From Clostridia bacterium (GTDB lineage Bacteria > Bacillota > Sulfobacillia > RBS10-35 > JADGHG01), in contig JADGHG010000003.1 of the NCBI GenBank assembly GCA_019689585.1, positions 1 through 52,376 on the forward strand: a stretch of DNA of 52,376 nucleotides, written 5' to 3'. The position numbers and the translations under genes were made by a program. This document shows positions 27,578 through 36,046 of this stretch, piece after piece (within the stretch, counting starts at the first letter, position 1; each line of letters starts with the position of its first letter). The notes under the pieces are model-generated. The model did not search any database and was not told the DNA's origin. It was given only the letters and a program-made list of their open reading frames with translations.

Positions 27578-29941
27578 ATGCGGCGCGCCCGATCGTCGTT
27601 ACGCCTCGCACGCGGGCTCTTGGGAGGAGGTGACAGCGACCTCCCGCGCCTCCTCTCCGCCGTCGCGGGCGTGGCGGTCGTCCTTGCGATGGGCGTCATG
27701 GTGCTGGCCCTTGGGGCTCGCTTCGCTCTACCCGAGGACGTGGCCGAAACGGTGCGGGGCCTGCCGGGAAGCCTCGTCCGCGTGGGCATCGCAGAGGCAC
27801 GAACCCTTCCCAACGGAGCGTCGCTCGCCGGGGGCGTGCCCCTCTTCACCCTGGACGACTGGCAGCAACTCCGCGTGGCCGTGGGGGACGCCGGAGACGT
27901 TGCCGCCCAAGGGGCAGGTCACGGCAACTGCCCTGTTGAGCCCGGCGATCCCCCGGATCGAGTCGTCTACATGACACCCGTCACGCCCAACTACTTCGCC
28001 GTACGAGACCTGTCGCTCGCGGAGGGCCGCGTCCCGGCCATGGGCGAGGAAGGGGTCGTGGTCGGAGCCTCCGTGGACGTCCGCGTGGGCGATCGCATTC
28101 CCGACTGTGCGCTGCGGAGCAGCCGGGTCGCCCGCGAGGTCACGGTCCTGGGCCGCCTCGGCGAGACGGGGGACGCGGATCTCCTCAATCGCAGCGCATT
28201 GGAGCCGATCGATCCCTCACGGCCTCTGCCGCAGACGTACGAACAGGTCGGCTACTACCTCTGGGTCAAGCCCGCGGGGGCGGACACCCAGACCGTCCTC
28301 GACATCCTGCGTCGCAACCTGCCTGAACACCTGAGCGGCGCAGATCTCGCCTTCGTCACCTTCGGAGTGCAGCGCCTCGTCGTCGAGCACACGGGAGCCG
28401 TCACCGCGGTGGCGCTCCTTCTGTTCCCCGTCGTCATCTCGCTCATGGCGGCGCTGGTCCTGGCCGTGCTCGCCCTTTTGCGCGTCATCCGCGAGATCCC
28501 ACAGGTGGGCGTGAAGCTTGCCTTCGGCGCCTCGCCCGGCCGTCTGGCAGGCGAGTACGGCGTTCGTCAGGTGGGGCTCGTCGTCGGCGCGGTGGCCGTG
28601 GGAGCCGCGTGCGCCCTTCCGCTTCGCCCGCTCGCCGAGCGCTGGCTGGAGCAGCCGGTGCGGATCTCGTGGCCGGTCCTGGGTCTCTCCGCGGCGTGGA
28701 TGCTCGTCCTCGGGTTCGGCGCCTCCGTGCTTTCGGCCTGGTCGGGGACGCGGGTGGATCCGGCGGAGGCGGTGCGCCAGGAGCCGCTCACGTCGCCCAC
28801 CGGTGGCTGGGGCCTTCTGCGTTCGGGGTTCGCGGTGGCCTCCGCCGGCGTCGCCGTGGGCCTGGCCACGGCGCTTGTGGTGCTTGGGGTCGGGGAGGGC
28901 ACGACGAGGCAGACTGCACAGTATCTCGACCGAGTGGGCGCGCACGCCCTGGTCGTGCGACCGGCTTCGCCCGGCGCCTCGACGTGGTTCGCACCTGACG
29001 CAGTCCCGTCGGGACTCGACCGCGTGCCGGGGGTCGAGTCGGTGGAATGGACCGGGAGGGGCGTCGCCGTCGCCAGATCGGGACCGTCGGACGAGAGGCA
29101 GACCGTCACCGTCGTGGCTGCGACGGAGTCGTTCCTTCGCCAGCGCGGCGTGGACCTGGCGGAGGGTCGATATCCGCGAGCCCCGGGCGGGGAGATCGGG
29201 GAGGCAGCGGTCGGCGCCCAGCTCGCCGAACGTCTCTTCGGCACGGCGGACGCTGTCGGCTCCGCGTTCCAGCTGGGCGACAGGACGTTCCGGGTGGTCG
29301 GCGTCGTCGCGAAGCCGGGCGCGGGAGAGGTGGACTTGGGGTACCAGCGAGCGTGGAGCGTGTTCGTCGCTCCGCCCGTGGGGGCGGAGCTCGTCGAGTC
29401 GGGCATCGTGGCGCCCGAAGCGGCGGAGGCGTGGCTCGAGACGTCGGAAGGCGGCGACCTAGACAAGGTGATGGCGGCGGTAACGGCCGTCCTTCCGCAG
29501 GACTTCACGGTCGACTTCCCGTGGGGCGACCTCTCGAAGGCGGTCGACTTCCAGCGCCGCTGGACGGGAAGGCTCTTCGCGCTCGCGGGCATCATCCTGG
29601 TCCTCAGCGCTCTCGCTGCCGGAGGGGTGTTGCTCGTCTGGACCATGGCGCACACGAAGCAGATCGCGCTCCGAATGGCAGTAGGGGCGACGCCCGCGGA
29701 CGTGCGGCGGTTCGTCCTCGGGCGAAGCCTGCGCCTTTCGCTTTGCGCCGAAACCGCCGCCGCGGCGCTGGCTGTGGCGGCTGCAGCTGCCATGCGCCTC
29801 TCCGGCTACCCGGTTGCGTTCTCCTGGCAGATGCCGGTCCTAGTCGTGCTCTTCGGCGCGGCGCTTGTTCTCGGCTGCGGATGGGGGGCGGTCTCCTACG
29901 CCAGCCGCATGGACCCATCCGAGGGCCTGCGATACGAGTGA
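27578..29941 (+). CDS. MacB/FtsX-type ABC transporter permease
   Basis: Two FtsX-like TM domains (LLLFPVVISLMAALVLAVLALLRVIREIPQVGVKLAFGASPG; GVLLVWTMAHTKQIALRMAVGATPADVRRFVLG); 9 nt after the 6-Cys ORF. Confidence 0.88.
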   Translation: MRRARSSLRLARGLLGGGDSDLPRLLSAVAGVAVVLAMGVMVLALGARFALPEDVAETVRGLPGSLVRVGIAEARTLPNGASLAGGVPLFTLDDWQQLRVAVGDAGDVAAQGAGHGNCPVEPGDPPDRVVYMTPVTPNYFAVRDLSLAEGRVPAMGEEGVVVGASVDVRVGDRIPDCALRSSRVAREVTVLGRLGETGDADLLNRSALEPIDPSRPLPQTYEQVGYYLWVKPAGADTQTVLDILRRNLPEHLSGADLAFVTFGVQRLVVEHTGAVTAVALLLFPVVISLMAALVLAVLALLRVIREIPQVGVKLAFGASPGRLAGEYGVRQVGLVVGAVAVGAACALPLRPLAERWLEQPVRISWPVLGLSAAWMLVLGFGASVLSAWSGTRVDPAEAVRQEPLTSPTGGWGLLRSGFAVASAGVAVGLATALVVLGVGEGTTRQTAQYLDRVGAHALVVRPASPGASTWFAPDAVPSGLDRVPGVESVEWTGRGVAVARSGPSDERQTVTVVAATESFLRQRGVDLAEGRYPRAPGGEIGEAAVGAQLAERLFGTADAVGSAFQLGDRTFRVVGVVAKPGAGEVDLGYQRAWSVFVAPPVGAELVESGIVAPEAAEAWLETSEGGDLDKVMAAVTAVLPQDFTVDFPWGDLSKAVDFQRRWTGRLFALAGIILVLSALAAGGVLLVWTMAHTKQIALRMAVGATPADVRRFVLGRSLRLSLCAETAAAALAVAAAAAMRLSGYPVAFSWQMPVLVVLFGAALVLGCGWGAVSYASRMDPSEGLRYE

Positions 29942-30049
29942 CGCACACGACGCCGAGGACGGGCCCGGTGGCGACGTGTGAAGCGCGAAGCCCGGGAGCC
30001 TGGCCGGCCGGCCCGGCTCGCGGGGGCGAAGGGAGAGGCGTGTGGTCGC

Positions 30050-30772
30050 ATGGTCTCGACGGAACGACAGGCAGGTGACGAGCCCCTCGTCTCCCTCCGC
30101 GGGATCGGCAAGACGTACCTCCTCGCGGGCGGGGTGCCCTTCACGGCGCTCGCCGACGTGACGCTCGAGGTCGGGCGCGGCAGCTTCACGGTCGTCGTCG
30201 GGCCGAGCGGATCCGGGAAGTCGACGCTCCTTCACATCCTGGGCGGGCTCCTCACGCCCACGACCGGCGAGTACAGGTTCGAGGGGCGGCCGGTCGCGGG
30301 CCTCTCGCCCGCCGAGCTCGCGCGCTTCCGGAACCGGTACGTGGGCTTCGTGTTCCAGCGCTTCAACCTCCTGCCCGACGCCCGCGTGTGGGAGAACGTC
30401 GCGCTCCCGCTCGTCTACCGCGGCGTGGCGCGAGGAGCTCGTCGGGCGCGGGCGCTCGAGCTCCTCGAGCGGTTCGGACTGCGCGACAAGGCCGAACAGT
30501 ACCCGGCACAGCTGAGCGCGGGCCAGGAGCAGCGCGTCGCCATCTGCCGGGCGCTGGCAGGGGATCCTCAGCTCATCCTCGCCGACGAGCCGACCGGCAA
30601 CGTCGACCGGGCGGCCGGCAAGGTCATCATGGAGGAGCTCCTGCAGGCGGCGCGTCGGGGCAAGGCGGTCGTGCTCGTCACCCACGACCTCGCGCTCGTC
30701 GAGTACGCGGATCACCTAGTCGAGATCTCCGACGGCCGGATCGTGCGGGACGAGCGCGTCGGGGTGCGGTGA
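30050..30772 (+). CDS. LolD/MacB-type ABC transporter ATP-binding protein
   Basis: VVVGPSGSGKSTLLHILGGLLTPTTGEY; AQLSAGQEQRVAICRALAGDPQLILADEPTGNVD. Confidence 0.94.
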   Translation: MVSTERQAGDEPLVSLRGIGKTYLLAGGVPFTALADVTLEVGRGSFTVVVGPSGSGKSTLLHILGGLLTPTTGEYRFEGRPVAGLSPAELARFRNRYVGFVFQRFNLLPDARVWENVALPLVYRGVARGARRARALELLERFGLRDKAEQYPAQLSAGQEQRVAICRALAGDPQLILADEPTGNVDRAAGKVIMEELLQAARRGKAVVLVTHDLALVEYADHLVEISDGRIVRDERVGVR

Positions 30773-30823
30773 CAGCCCAACTGCGGAGGTCCGAGCGACG
30801 TTCGTCCGGCCGGCCGAGGCCTG

Positions 30824-31475
30824 CTACCGCTTCATGGGCCGCCACTCGCGCCGACTCGCTCCCCTCCTCGCGGACTTCGCCGGCATCCGGGCGGGAATGC
30901 GGCGCTGTACACGCCAGGCCTCCACGATCGGCTCCAGACGCTTTGTGAGCGCCGACACCGTGGACCGCGAAAGCCGGGTGCAGCACGGCTGCTGCGTCAC
31001 CCGCGCGACGTCGCGGGTCGACACGCCGTGCACGTCCATCTCCAAAAGCGCCAGCACAAACGCCTGCTCGTGCCGCTGGTAGCGCTGGAAAAGACGGGTC
31101 GAGAACCCGCCGTCCCGCGTCTGCGCCGCCCGCAACGTCAGCTCGCCGACGCGCGTGTACAGACTCCGCGGCTTGTACCCGTTGCGGTAGGTCAACCGCC
31201 GCGCCGTCCGCTCGTGCCGCTGCGCCCCGACGTATTCCGAGACCTCCGCCTTCAGCACCTCGTCGAGGATCTTGCCGAACAGCGCCCGCAGCTTCTCCGC
31301 ATCACCCGACAACAGGTCGTGCAGATCGTCCCGTCCGTGTCCCGGGTAACCTGGAACCGAGCCATCGCCTCGCCTCCCGACTGGTCTCGTTTCCAGCTCC
31401 CAGCCTGCCGAAGGCGCGGGGCGGCTCGCTCGCTTTCTGAAGAGCCCGTCCCGTTTTTACAGAACTTTTCGGACG
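30824..31475 (-). pseudogene. IS256/mutator-family transposase remnant
   Basis: MARFQVTRDTDGT then frameshift to LHDLLSGDAEKLRALFGKILDEVLKAEVSEYVGAQRHERTARRLTYRNGYKPRSLYTRVGELTL; truncated at the C-terminus; GTTCTGTAAAAA end sequence near 31475. Confidence 0.82.
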
Positions 31476-31551
31476 CTACTGTCGGCCCCGCAGAGGAGCC
31501 GGAGCGCATCCTCCGCGGCCGTCACCCCGTTCGGCGACCTGCGCCTCCGCC

Positions 31552-32562
31552 TCACGCTGGTACCGGGCCCCCGGTCGCGCCCCTCCCGCGGCGCCCGTCC
31601 CAGGCGGCCGAGATCGCCTCGAGCAGGAGCTCGGCCGCGACGAGCGCCGTGCGGCCGCTCGGGTCGAGAAGCGGGTTCACCTCGACGAGGTCGATCCCCA
31701 CGATCGGCATGCGGTCGCCGACGGCGCGCAGGAGCGTCTTCACCTCGGCGTAGGTGAGGCCGTCCGGTTCGGGGCTGCCGGTGCCGGGGCAGAGGGCGGC
31801 GTCGAGCCCGTCGATGTCGATGGTGACGTACACGGGTTCGCCGGCGGGAAGCGCCTCGGCGAGCGCGGCGAGCGCCGGGTGCCCGCCCCTCCGCACCGCC
31901 TCGTGCACGTCCCGCGCGAGGACGATCGTCGCCCCGCGCTCCCTCGCGGCGGCGAAGTCGCCCGGCGCGGTGCGCAGGCCCCGCACGCCCACGTTCAGCA
32001 CCCGTCCGACGAAGGGGAGCTCGGTCGCCCGCCGGATCGGGCTCGAGTTCGCGAGGCGCACGCCGAGGAGCTCGTCGCGGAAGTCGAGGTGCGCGTCGAA
32101 CTGGAGGATGTGAAGGCGCGCGCCCCGGAAGCGCCCGCCCTCCCCGAACGCCTCGCGCAACCCGGCGATCGACGGGAACGTGATCGAGTGGTCGCCGCCG
32201 AGCACCACGGGCAGCGCGCCGCGGCGGACGATGGCCCGCACGCCCTCGGCGATGCGGGCGAAGCTCTCCTCGGTATCGAGGTAGACGACGTCGACGTCGC
32301 CCGCGTCGACAAGGCGCAGGCCCCGGAGCCGGTGAAGCCCCGTCTCTACGTCCCAGAAGCCCTCGGACGGGAGCGCGTAGCGGGTCGAGGCGTCGCGGAT
32401 GGCGCGGGGCGCGACGCGGGCACCCGGCCGGTAGCCCACACCCCAGTCGTAGGGCACGCCGAGGACGGCCGCGTCCGCCGACCACTCGCCGTGGCGCGCC
32501 ACAAGCGGCGCCCGGGCGAAGGTCGCGACGCCCGTGTACGGAAGGCCGGCCTCGCCCTTCAC
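31552..32562 (-). CDS. Agmatinase/formimidoylglutamase-like ureohydrolase
   Basis: GVPYDWGVGYRPGARVAPRAIRDAS; VVLGGDHSITFPSI; QFDAHLD; ITIDIDGLDAALCPGTGSPEPDGL; overlaps hutI. Confidence 0.9.
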   Translation of the reverse strand: MKGEAGLPYTGVATFARAPLVARHGEWSADAAVLGVPYDWGVGYRPGARVAPRAIRDASTRYALPSEGFWDVETGLHRLRGLRLVDAGDVDVVYLDTEESFARIAEGVRAIVRRGALPVVLGGDHSITFPSIAGLREAFGEGGRFRGARLHILQFDAHLDFRDELLGVRLANSSPIRRATELPFVGRVLNVGVRGLRTAPGDFAAARERGATIVLARDVHEAVRRGGHPALAALAEALPAGEPVYVTIDIDGLDAALCPGTGSPEPDGLTYAEVKTLLRAVGDRMPIVGIDLVEVNPLLDPSGRTALVAAELLLEAISAAWDGRRGRGATGGPVPA

Positions 32563-34058
32563 CGGCGGTCACCCTCACGATCTCCCGGCCCCGACCGCGG
32601 GCGCGAGGCCGGCGGCCCCGACCGCGGGGGTGAGGCCGGCGGCGCCACCGCCTGCGAGAGCCCGGGCACGGCCGCGCGCGGGAACGTCCGCGCCTCGCGC
32701 GGCGATGTCTCCGCGTCGCGCCCCGCGCGGGACACCCGCACCCGTCCCGCCGCGATCACCGTGTGCGCCAGGTTCGCGCCCATCCGGTACGGCAGGTGCG
32801 CGAGCGCCGGGCAGTCCCAGATCACGATGTCCGCGCGCGCCCCGGGTTCGAGCGAACCCGCGCGTCCGCCGCGCCCGAGAGCGAAGGCAGCGTTGCGCGT
32901 CGCGGCGACGAGCGCCTCCTCGGGCGTCATCCGGAGGAGGAGGCAGGCGAGGCTCATGACGAGCGGCAGCGAGAAGCCGGGCTGCGTGCCTGGGTTCGCG
33001 TCCGTCCCCAGGGCCACGGGCACCCCGGCCGCGATGAGCTCCCGCGCGGCCGCGTGGCGCGGCTTCATGAGGAAGAACGAGGTCGCGGGCAGGAGGCAGG
33101 CGACCGTCCCGGAGTCGCGGAGCGCGGCGAAATCCCCGGGCGGCGTGACGGCGAGGTGGTCGGCCGATACGGCGCCGAGCTCGGCCGCGATGCGGGCCCC
33201 GCCCAGGTGGTGCACCTCGTCCGCGTGGATCTTCCGCCCGAGCCCGGCCCGCCGCCCGGCCTCGAGGACGAGGCGCGCCTCCTCCGGCCCGAAGGCGCCG
33301 TCCTCGCAGAACACGTCGACGAATTCGGCGAGGCTCTCCCGGGCGACGGCGGGGATCATCTCGCGGGCGACGAGCTCCGCGTACTCGCGCGCGCGGCCGG
33401 CGAACTCGGGCGGCACGGCGTGCGCGCCGAGGAAGGTGGCGACGACCTCCTGGCCTGTCCCCTCGGGCGAGGCGGCCCAGAGGGCGGCGCGCCGGATGGC
33501 GCGGAGCTGCTTCAACTCCGTGGCGAGGTCGAGGCCGTAGCCGCTCTTCACCTCGACCGTCGTCGTGCCCAGGCGCAGGAGCTCGAGAAGCCGTGCGCGG
33601 AGCGAATCGAAGAGCTCGTCCTCCGTGGCCTCGCGCGTGGCGCGGACCGTCTGCAGGATCCCGCCCCCCGCCTTGAGGATCTCGAGATAGTCGCGCCCCT
33701 CGATGCGCATGCGGAACTCCTCCGCGCGCCACCCGGCGAAGCAGAGGTGGGTGTGGCAGTCGACGAGCCCCGGGGTGACGAGCCGGCCCTCGGCGTCGAC
33801 GACGGTCGCGTCGGGCGTGGGCTCCACCGCCGCGAGCACCTCGGCCTCGGGGCCGGCGGCCACGATGCGACCGCGGAAGGCCGCGACGGCGCCGCCCCGC
33901 ACGAGGCCGGCCTCCCCTTGGGCCTGTCCGGCGAATGGGCGCCGCGGACCGGGAGGCGCGGAGGACGCGCCCCCTCCGACCGCGGCGCTCGACACGGTCG
34001 CGAGCTCGCCCGCACCGCGGACGACGAGGTCGGCGGGGAGAGTCGCTGCCTGGTCCAT
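32559..34058 (-). CDS. hutI: Imidazolonepropionase
   Basis: [76 protein letters not shown]. Confidence 0.93.
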   Translation of the reverse strand: MDQAATLPADLVVRGAGELATVSSAAVGGGASSAPPGPRRPFAGQAQGEAGLVRGGAVAAFRGRIVAAGPEAEVLAAVEPTPDATVVDAEGRLVTPGLVDCHTHLCFAGWRAEEFRMRIEGRDYLEILKAGGGILQTVRATREATEDELFDSLRARLLELLRLGTTTVEVKSGYGLDLATELKQLRAIRRAALWAASPEGTGQEVVATFLGAHAVPPEFAGRAREYAELVAREMIPAVARESLAEFVDVFCEDGAFGPEEARLVLEAGRRAGLGRKIHADEVHHLGGARIAAELGAVSADHLAVTPPGDFAALRDSGTVACLLPATSFFLMKPRHAAARELIAAGVPVALGTDANPGTQPGFSLPLVMSLACLLLRMTPEEALVAATRNAAFALGRGGRAGSLEPGARADIVIWDCPALAHLPYRMGANLAHTVIAAGRVRVSRAGRDAETSPREARTFPRAAVPGLSQAVAPPASPPRSGPPASRPRSGPGDREGDRR

Positions 34059-34231
34059 GGTGCGATGGCTTCGCCGCCGACAGCCCCGTTCCCGCCAGGG
34101 CGCGGTCCCAGCCCGGGTCCCACGCGCCGTCCGGCCATACCGCAGCCCTCTGACCGTCGACGAAACCGAGTCGACTTCAGAGTGGCCCATAACCCGTCCA
34201 CGAAGTACCATACAGATACCAAAGTAGAGAC

Positions 34232-34451
34232 ATGCGAGGTCGTATATCCCAGGACGCAGGCCAGGCCCCGCGTCCGACAGGTCTTCGGCTTCGACCACGA
34301 GTTGGTCGCTCGGATCGAGGAGGTGTCTGCCGGGCTCGACATCTTCCAGCGCGACCTGGTCGAGCGGGCCATCCGCCAATACCTCGACCGGCACGCTGGC
34401 GAAGTCGGGCACAAGCGGGGGGAGGTGGGGCGAGAAGGGCTGAGAACGTAG
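34232..34451 (+). pseudogene. Ribbon-helix-helix DNA-binding protein, start unclear (possible frameshift)
   Basis: Frame ending 34451 reads RVRQVFGFDHELVARIEEVSAGLDIFQRDLVERAIRQYLDRHAGEVGHKRGEV (RHH-like) with no ATG/GTG upstream; ATG 34232 is in another frame. Confidence 0.45.
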
Positions 34452-34474
34452 CCGTCGGGTGGGTGGCTTAGCCA

Positions 34475-34487
34475 CCTAGACTCTAGG
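34475..34487. promoter_or_regulatory. Perfect 13-nt palindrome CCTAGA-C-TCTAGG, candidate operator
   Basis: Exact dyad immediately upstream of the SD of the 34503 precursor; a second dyad GGTGGC-TTA-GCCACC lies at 34462-34476. Confidence 0.45.
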
Positions 34488-34502
34488 AAGGGAGTGCGAG
34501 GG

Positions 34503-35144
34503 ATGAGCGTGTGGCTGCGCGGAACTGCCGTACTGCTTTTGGTGGCCGCGATCGTCACCATCTCCAGTTCTGCCATTGCGGGGGCCACGAACCAGGGCCA
34601 GTGGAGGCCCGCCTCAGCGACAGAGGTCCTAGGGGTGCTCGGCGAACGGCACCTGGGGGCCGCCGGACTGCTGACCCAGGGCGCCGTGACGTACACCGCC
34701 ACGGATGGCACCCTCTCCACGTTCGTCCCCGCCGCCACGCAGACGCCGGAGTTCCTGGGCATCCTCATCGTCACGACCCCGGAGGGCCAGACCTTGGTCT
34801 ATCGGGCGTCGATGACGGTGAGTGCCCGGGGATCGACGGTCACGCTTGAGGGAACCCGCGGGGAGCCGACCGTGGTTCAGGACGTGGGGCACGTGTCCCT
34901 GCCCAAGCCGGCGAACCGAAGTGCCACCGGCGCAAGCGGTGGCGGGGTGTCCGCCGACAGTTACGTGGGTGGACTGATCTGTGGTGTAGTGTGCCCGGTC
35001 GTCGTGTGGTATACGTTAAACCCGGTAACTCTGGAGGGACAGTTAGCAGCTGGCGTCCTCTGCTACGTCATCTGCACGCCTCCCCCTGGAGGGGGACCGG
35101 TGGCACCTGGCACGGGCGGATGCACCAATGGATGCGCGAACTAG
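34503..35144 (+). CDS. Putative secreted Cys-peptide precursor (halocin C8-like architecture)
   Basis: Signal MSVWLRGTAVLLLVAAIVTISSSAIAG; ~150-aa N-terminal domain; C-terminus SYVGGLICGVVCPVVVWYTLNPVTLEGQLAAGVLCYVICTPPPGGGPVAPGTGGCTNGCAN. Confidence 0.65.
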   Translation: MSVWLRGTAVLLLVAAIVTISSSAIAGATNQGQWRPASATEVLGVLGERHLGAAGLLTQGAVTYTATDGTLSTFVPAATQTPEFLGILIVTTPEGQTLVYRASMTVSARGSTVTLEGTRGEPTVVQDVGHVSLPKPANRSATGASGGGVSADSYVGGLICGVVCPVVVWYTLNPVTLEGQLAAGVLCYVICTPPPGGGPVAPGTGGCTNGCAN

Positions 35145-35156
35145 AAGGGGTTGACG

Positions 35157-35378
35157 ATGGCACCGATACGGAGCCGCAAGGAACACCTAGAACTGCTGGG
35201 GCGGCTCTACTTCGGGTGGAGTGTGACTGAGGCCCTGGTCTTGTGGAGCCACGTGCCGCTCATCGGGAAGATCGGCCTCGTCCTCTTGGTCGGGTCCGGG
35301 TACTTCGTGGCCCGGAAATACGGTCGGATGAAGGGCTTTCTGGCCGGATTCCGTCAGGACCAGGGCAAGACTGGCTGA
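35157..35378 (+). CDS. Small membrane protein, unit 1 (candidate immunity/accessory)
   Basis: MAPIRSRKEHLELLGRLYFGWSVTEALVLWSHVPLIGKIGLVLLVGSGYFVARKYGRMKGFL; 12 nt after the precursor stop. Confidence 0.65.
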   Translation: MAPIRSRKEHLELLGRLYFGWSVTEALVLWSHVPLIGKIGLVLLVGSGYFVARKYGRMKGFLAGFRQDQGKTG

Positions 35379-35380
35379 GT

Positions 35381-35413
35381 GCCGGTGCCGCCCCGTGGCT
35401 GGGCGGCACGGGC
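35381..35413 (+). terminator. Hairpin after unit 1
   Basis: GCCGGTGCCGCCC / GGGCGGCACGGGC, 13-bp stem with one mismatch. Confidence 0.6.
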
Positions 35414-35454
35414 TACCTCGGCCGTGGTGGTGGGAGGAGGCGGCCGAACCCCGT

Positions 35455-35554
35455 AGCCGCCATAGTCATGTGCTACGTGCTTTGCGCCCCTGTCGACGGC
35501 GGCGCACCGCCAACACCGGGTACAGGCGGATGCACGAATGGATGCGCGAATTAA
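35455..35554 (+). pseudogene. Remnant of duplicated Cys-peptide precursor C-terminus
   Basis: AAIVMCYVLCAPVDGGAPPTPGTGGCTNGCAN* matches unit 1 GVLCYVICTPPPGGGPVAPGTGGCTNGCAN*; rest of the gene absent. Confidence 0.75.
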
Positions 35555-35565
35555 GGGGTTTGAAA

Positions 35566-35787
35566 ATGGTCCCCATACGGAGTTGGAAGGAGTTCCTTCA
35601 AATCCTCGCGCGGTTCTTCGCAGCGTGGAGCGTCTTGCTGGCCCTGATGTCGTGGCGCTACGTACCGCTCATCGGGAAGGTCGCCTTGGTGCTCCTGATC
35701 TGCGTCGCGTGGTTCGTCGCTCGGAAGTACGGGGGCATGAAGGGCTTCCTGGCCGAGTTCCGCGAGGACCGAGGCAAGGATGTCTGA
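35566..35787 (+). CDS. Small membrane protein, unit 2
   Basis: MVPIRSWKEFLQILARFFAAWSVLLALMSWRYVPLIGKVALVLLICVAWFVARKYGGMKGFLAEFREDRGKDV, clear paralog of unit 1. Confidence 0.7.
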   Translation: MVPIRSWKEFLQILARFFAAWSVLLALMSWRYVPLIGKVALVLLICVAWFVARKYGGMKGFLAEFREDRGKDV

Positions 35788-35789
35788 CA

Positions 35790-35983
35790 CGAGTTGAAAG
35801 GAACTGCTAGAAAGGCTAGCGCGGTACTGCTGGGGGTTCAGCCTGTGTGTGGCCTTCAGCTCATGGCACTACGTACCGCTCATTGGGAAGATCGGCCTCG
35901 TACTCCTGGTCGAGGTCGGGTGCTTCGCGGCCGGAAAGTACGGCCGGGCGAGGTGGTTCAACGAGGACCTAGGCGACGGCTGA
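35790..35983 (+). pseudogene. Small membrane protein, unit 3 (decayed)
   Basis: S*KELLERLARYCWGFSLCVAFSSWHYVPLIGKIGLVLLVEVGCFAAGKYGRARWFNEDLGDG*; start lost and the Trp of SWKE is TGA. Confidence 0.72.
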
Positions 35984-36000
35984 ATTAAGGCCGGTCGAGT

Positions 36001-36033
36001 GCCGGTGCCGCCCCGCCACAGGGCGGCACCGGC
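36001..36033 (+). terminator. Hairpin after unit 3
   Basis: GCCGGTGCCGCCC-CGCCACA-GGGCGGCACCGGC, perfect 13-bp stem, near-identical to the 35381 hairpin. Confidence 0.65.
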
Positions 36034-36046
36034 TGCCCCCCGTGCA

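Noticed and set aside
34462-34476. GGTGGC-TTA-GCCACC as a terminator for the RHH frame
   Set aside because: Only a 6-bp stem with 3-nt loop and no T tract; kept as a possible operator element instead.
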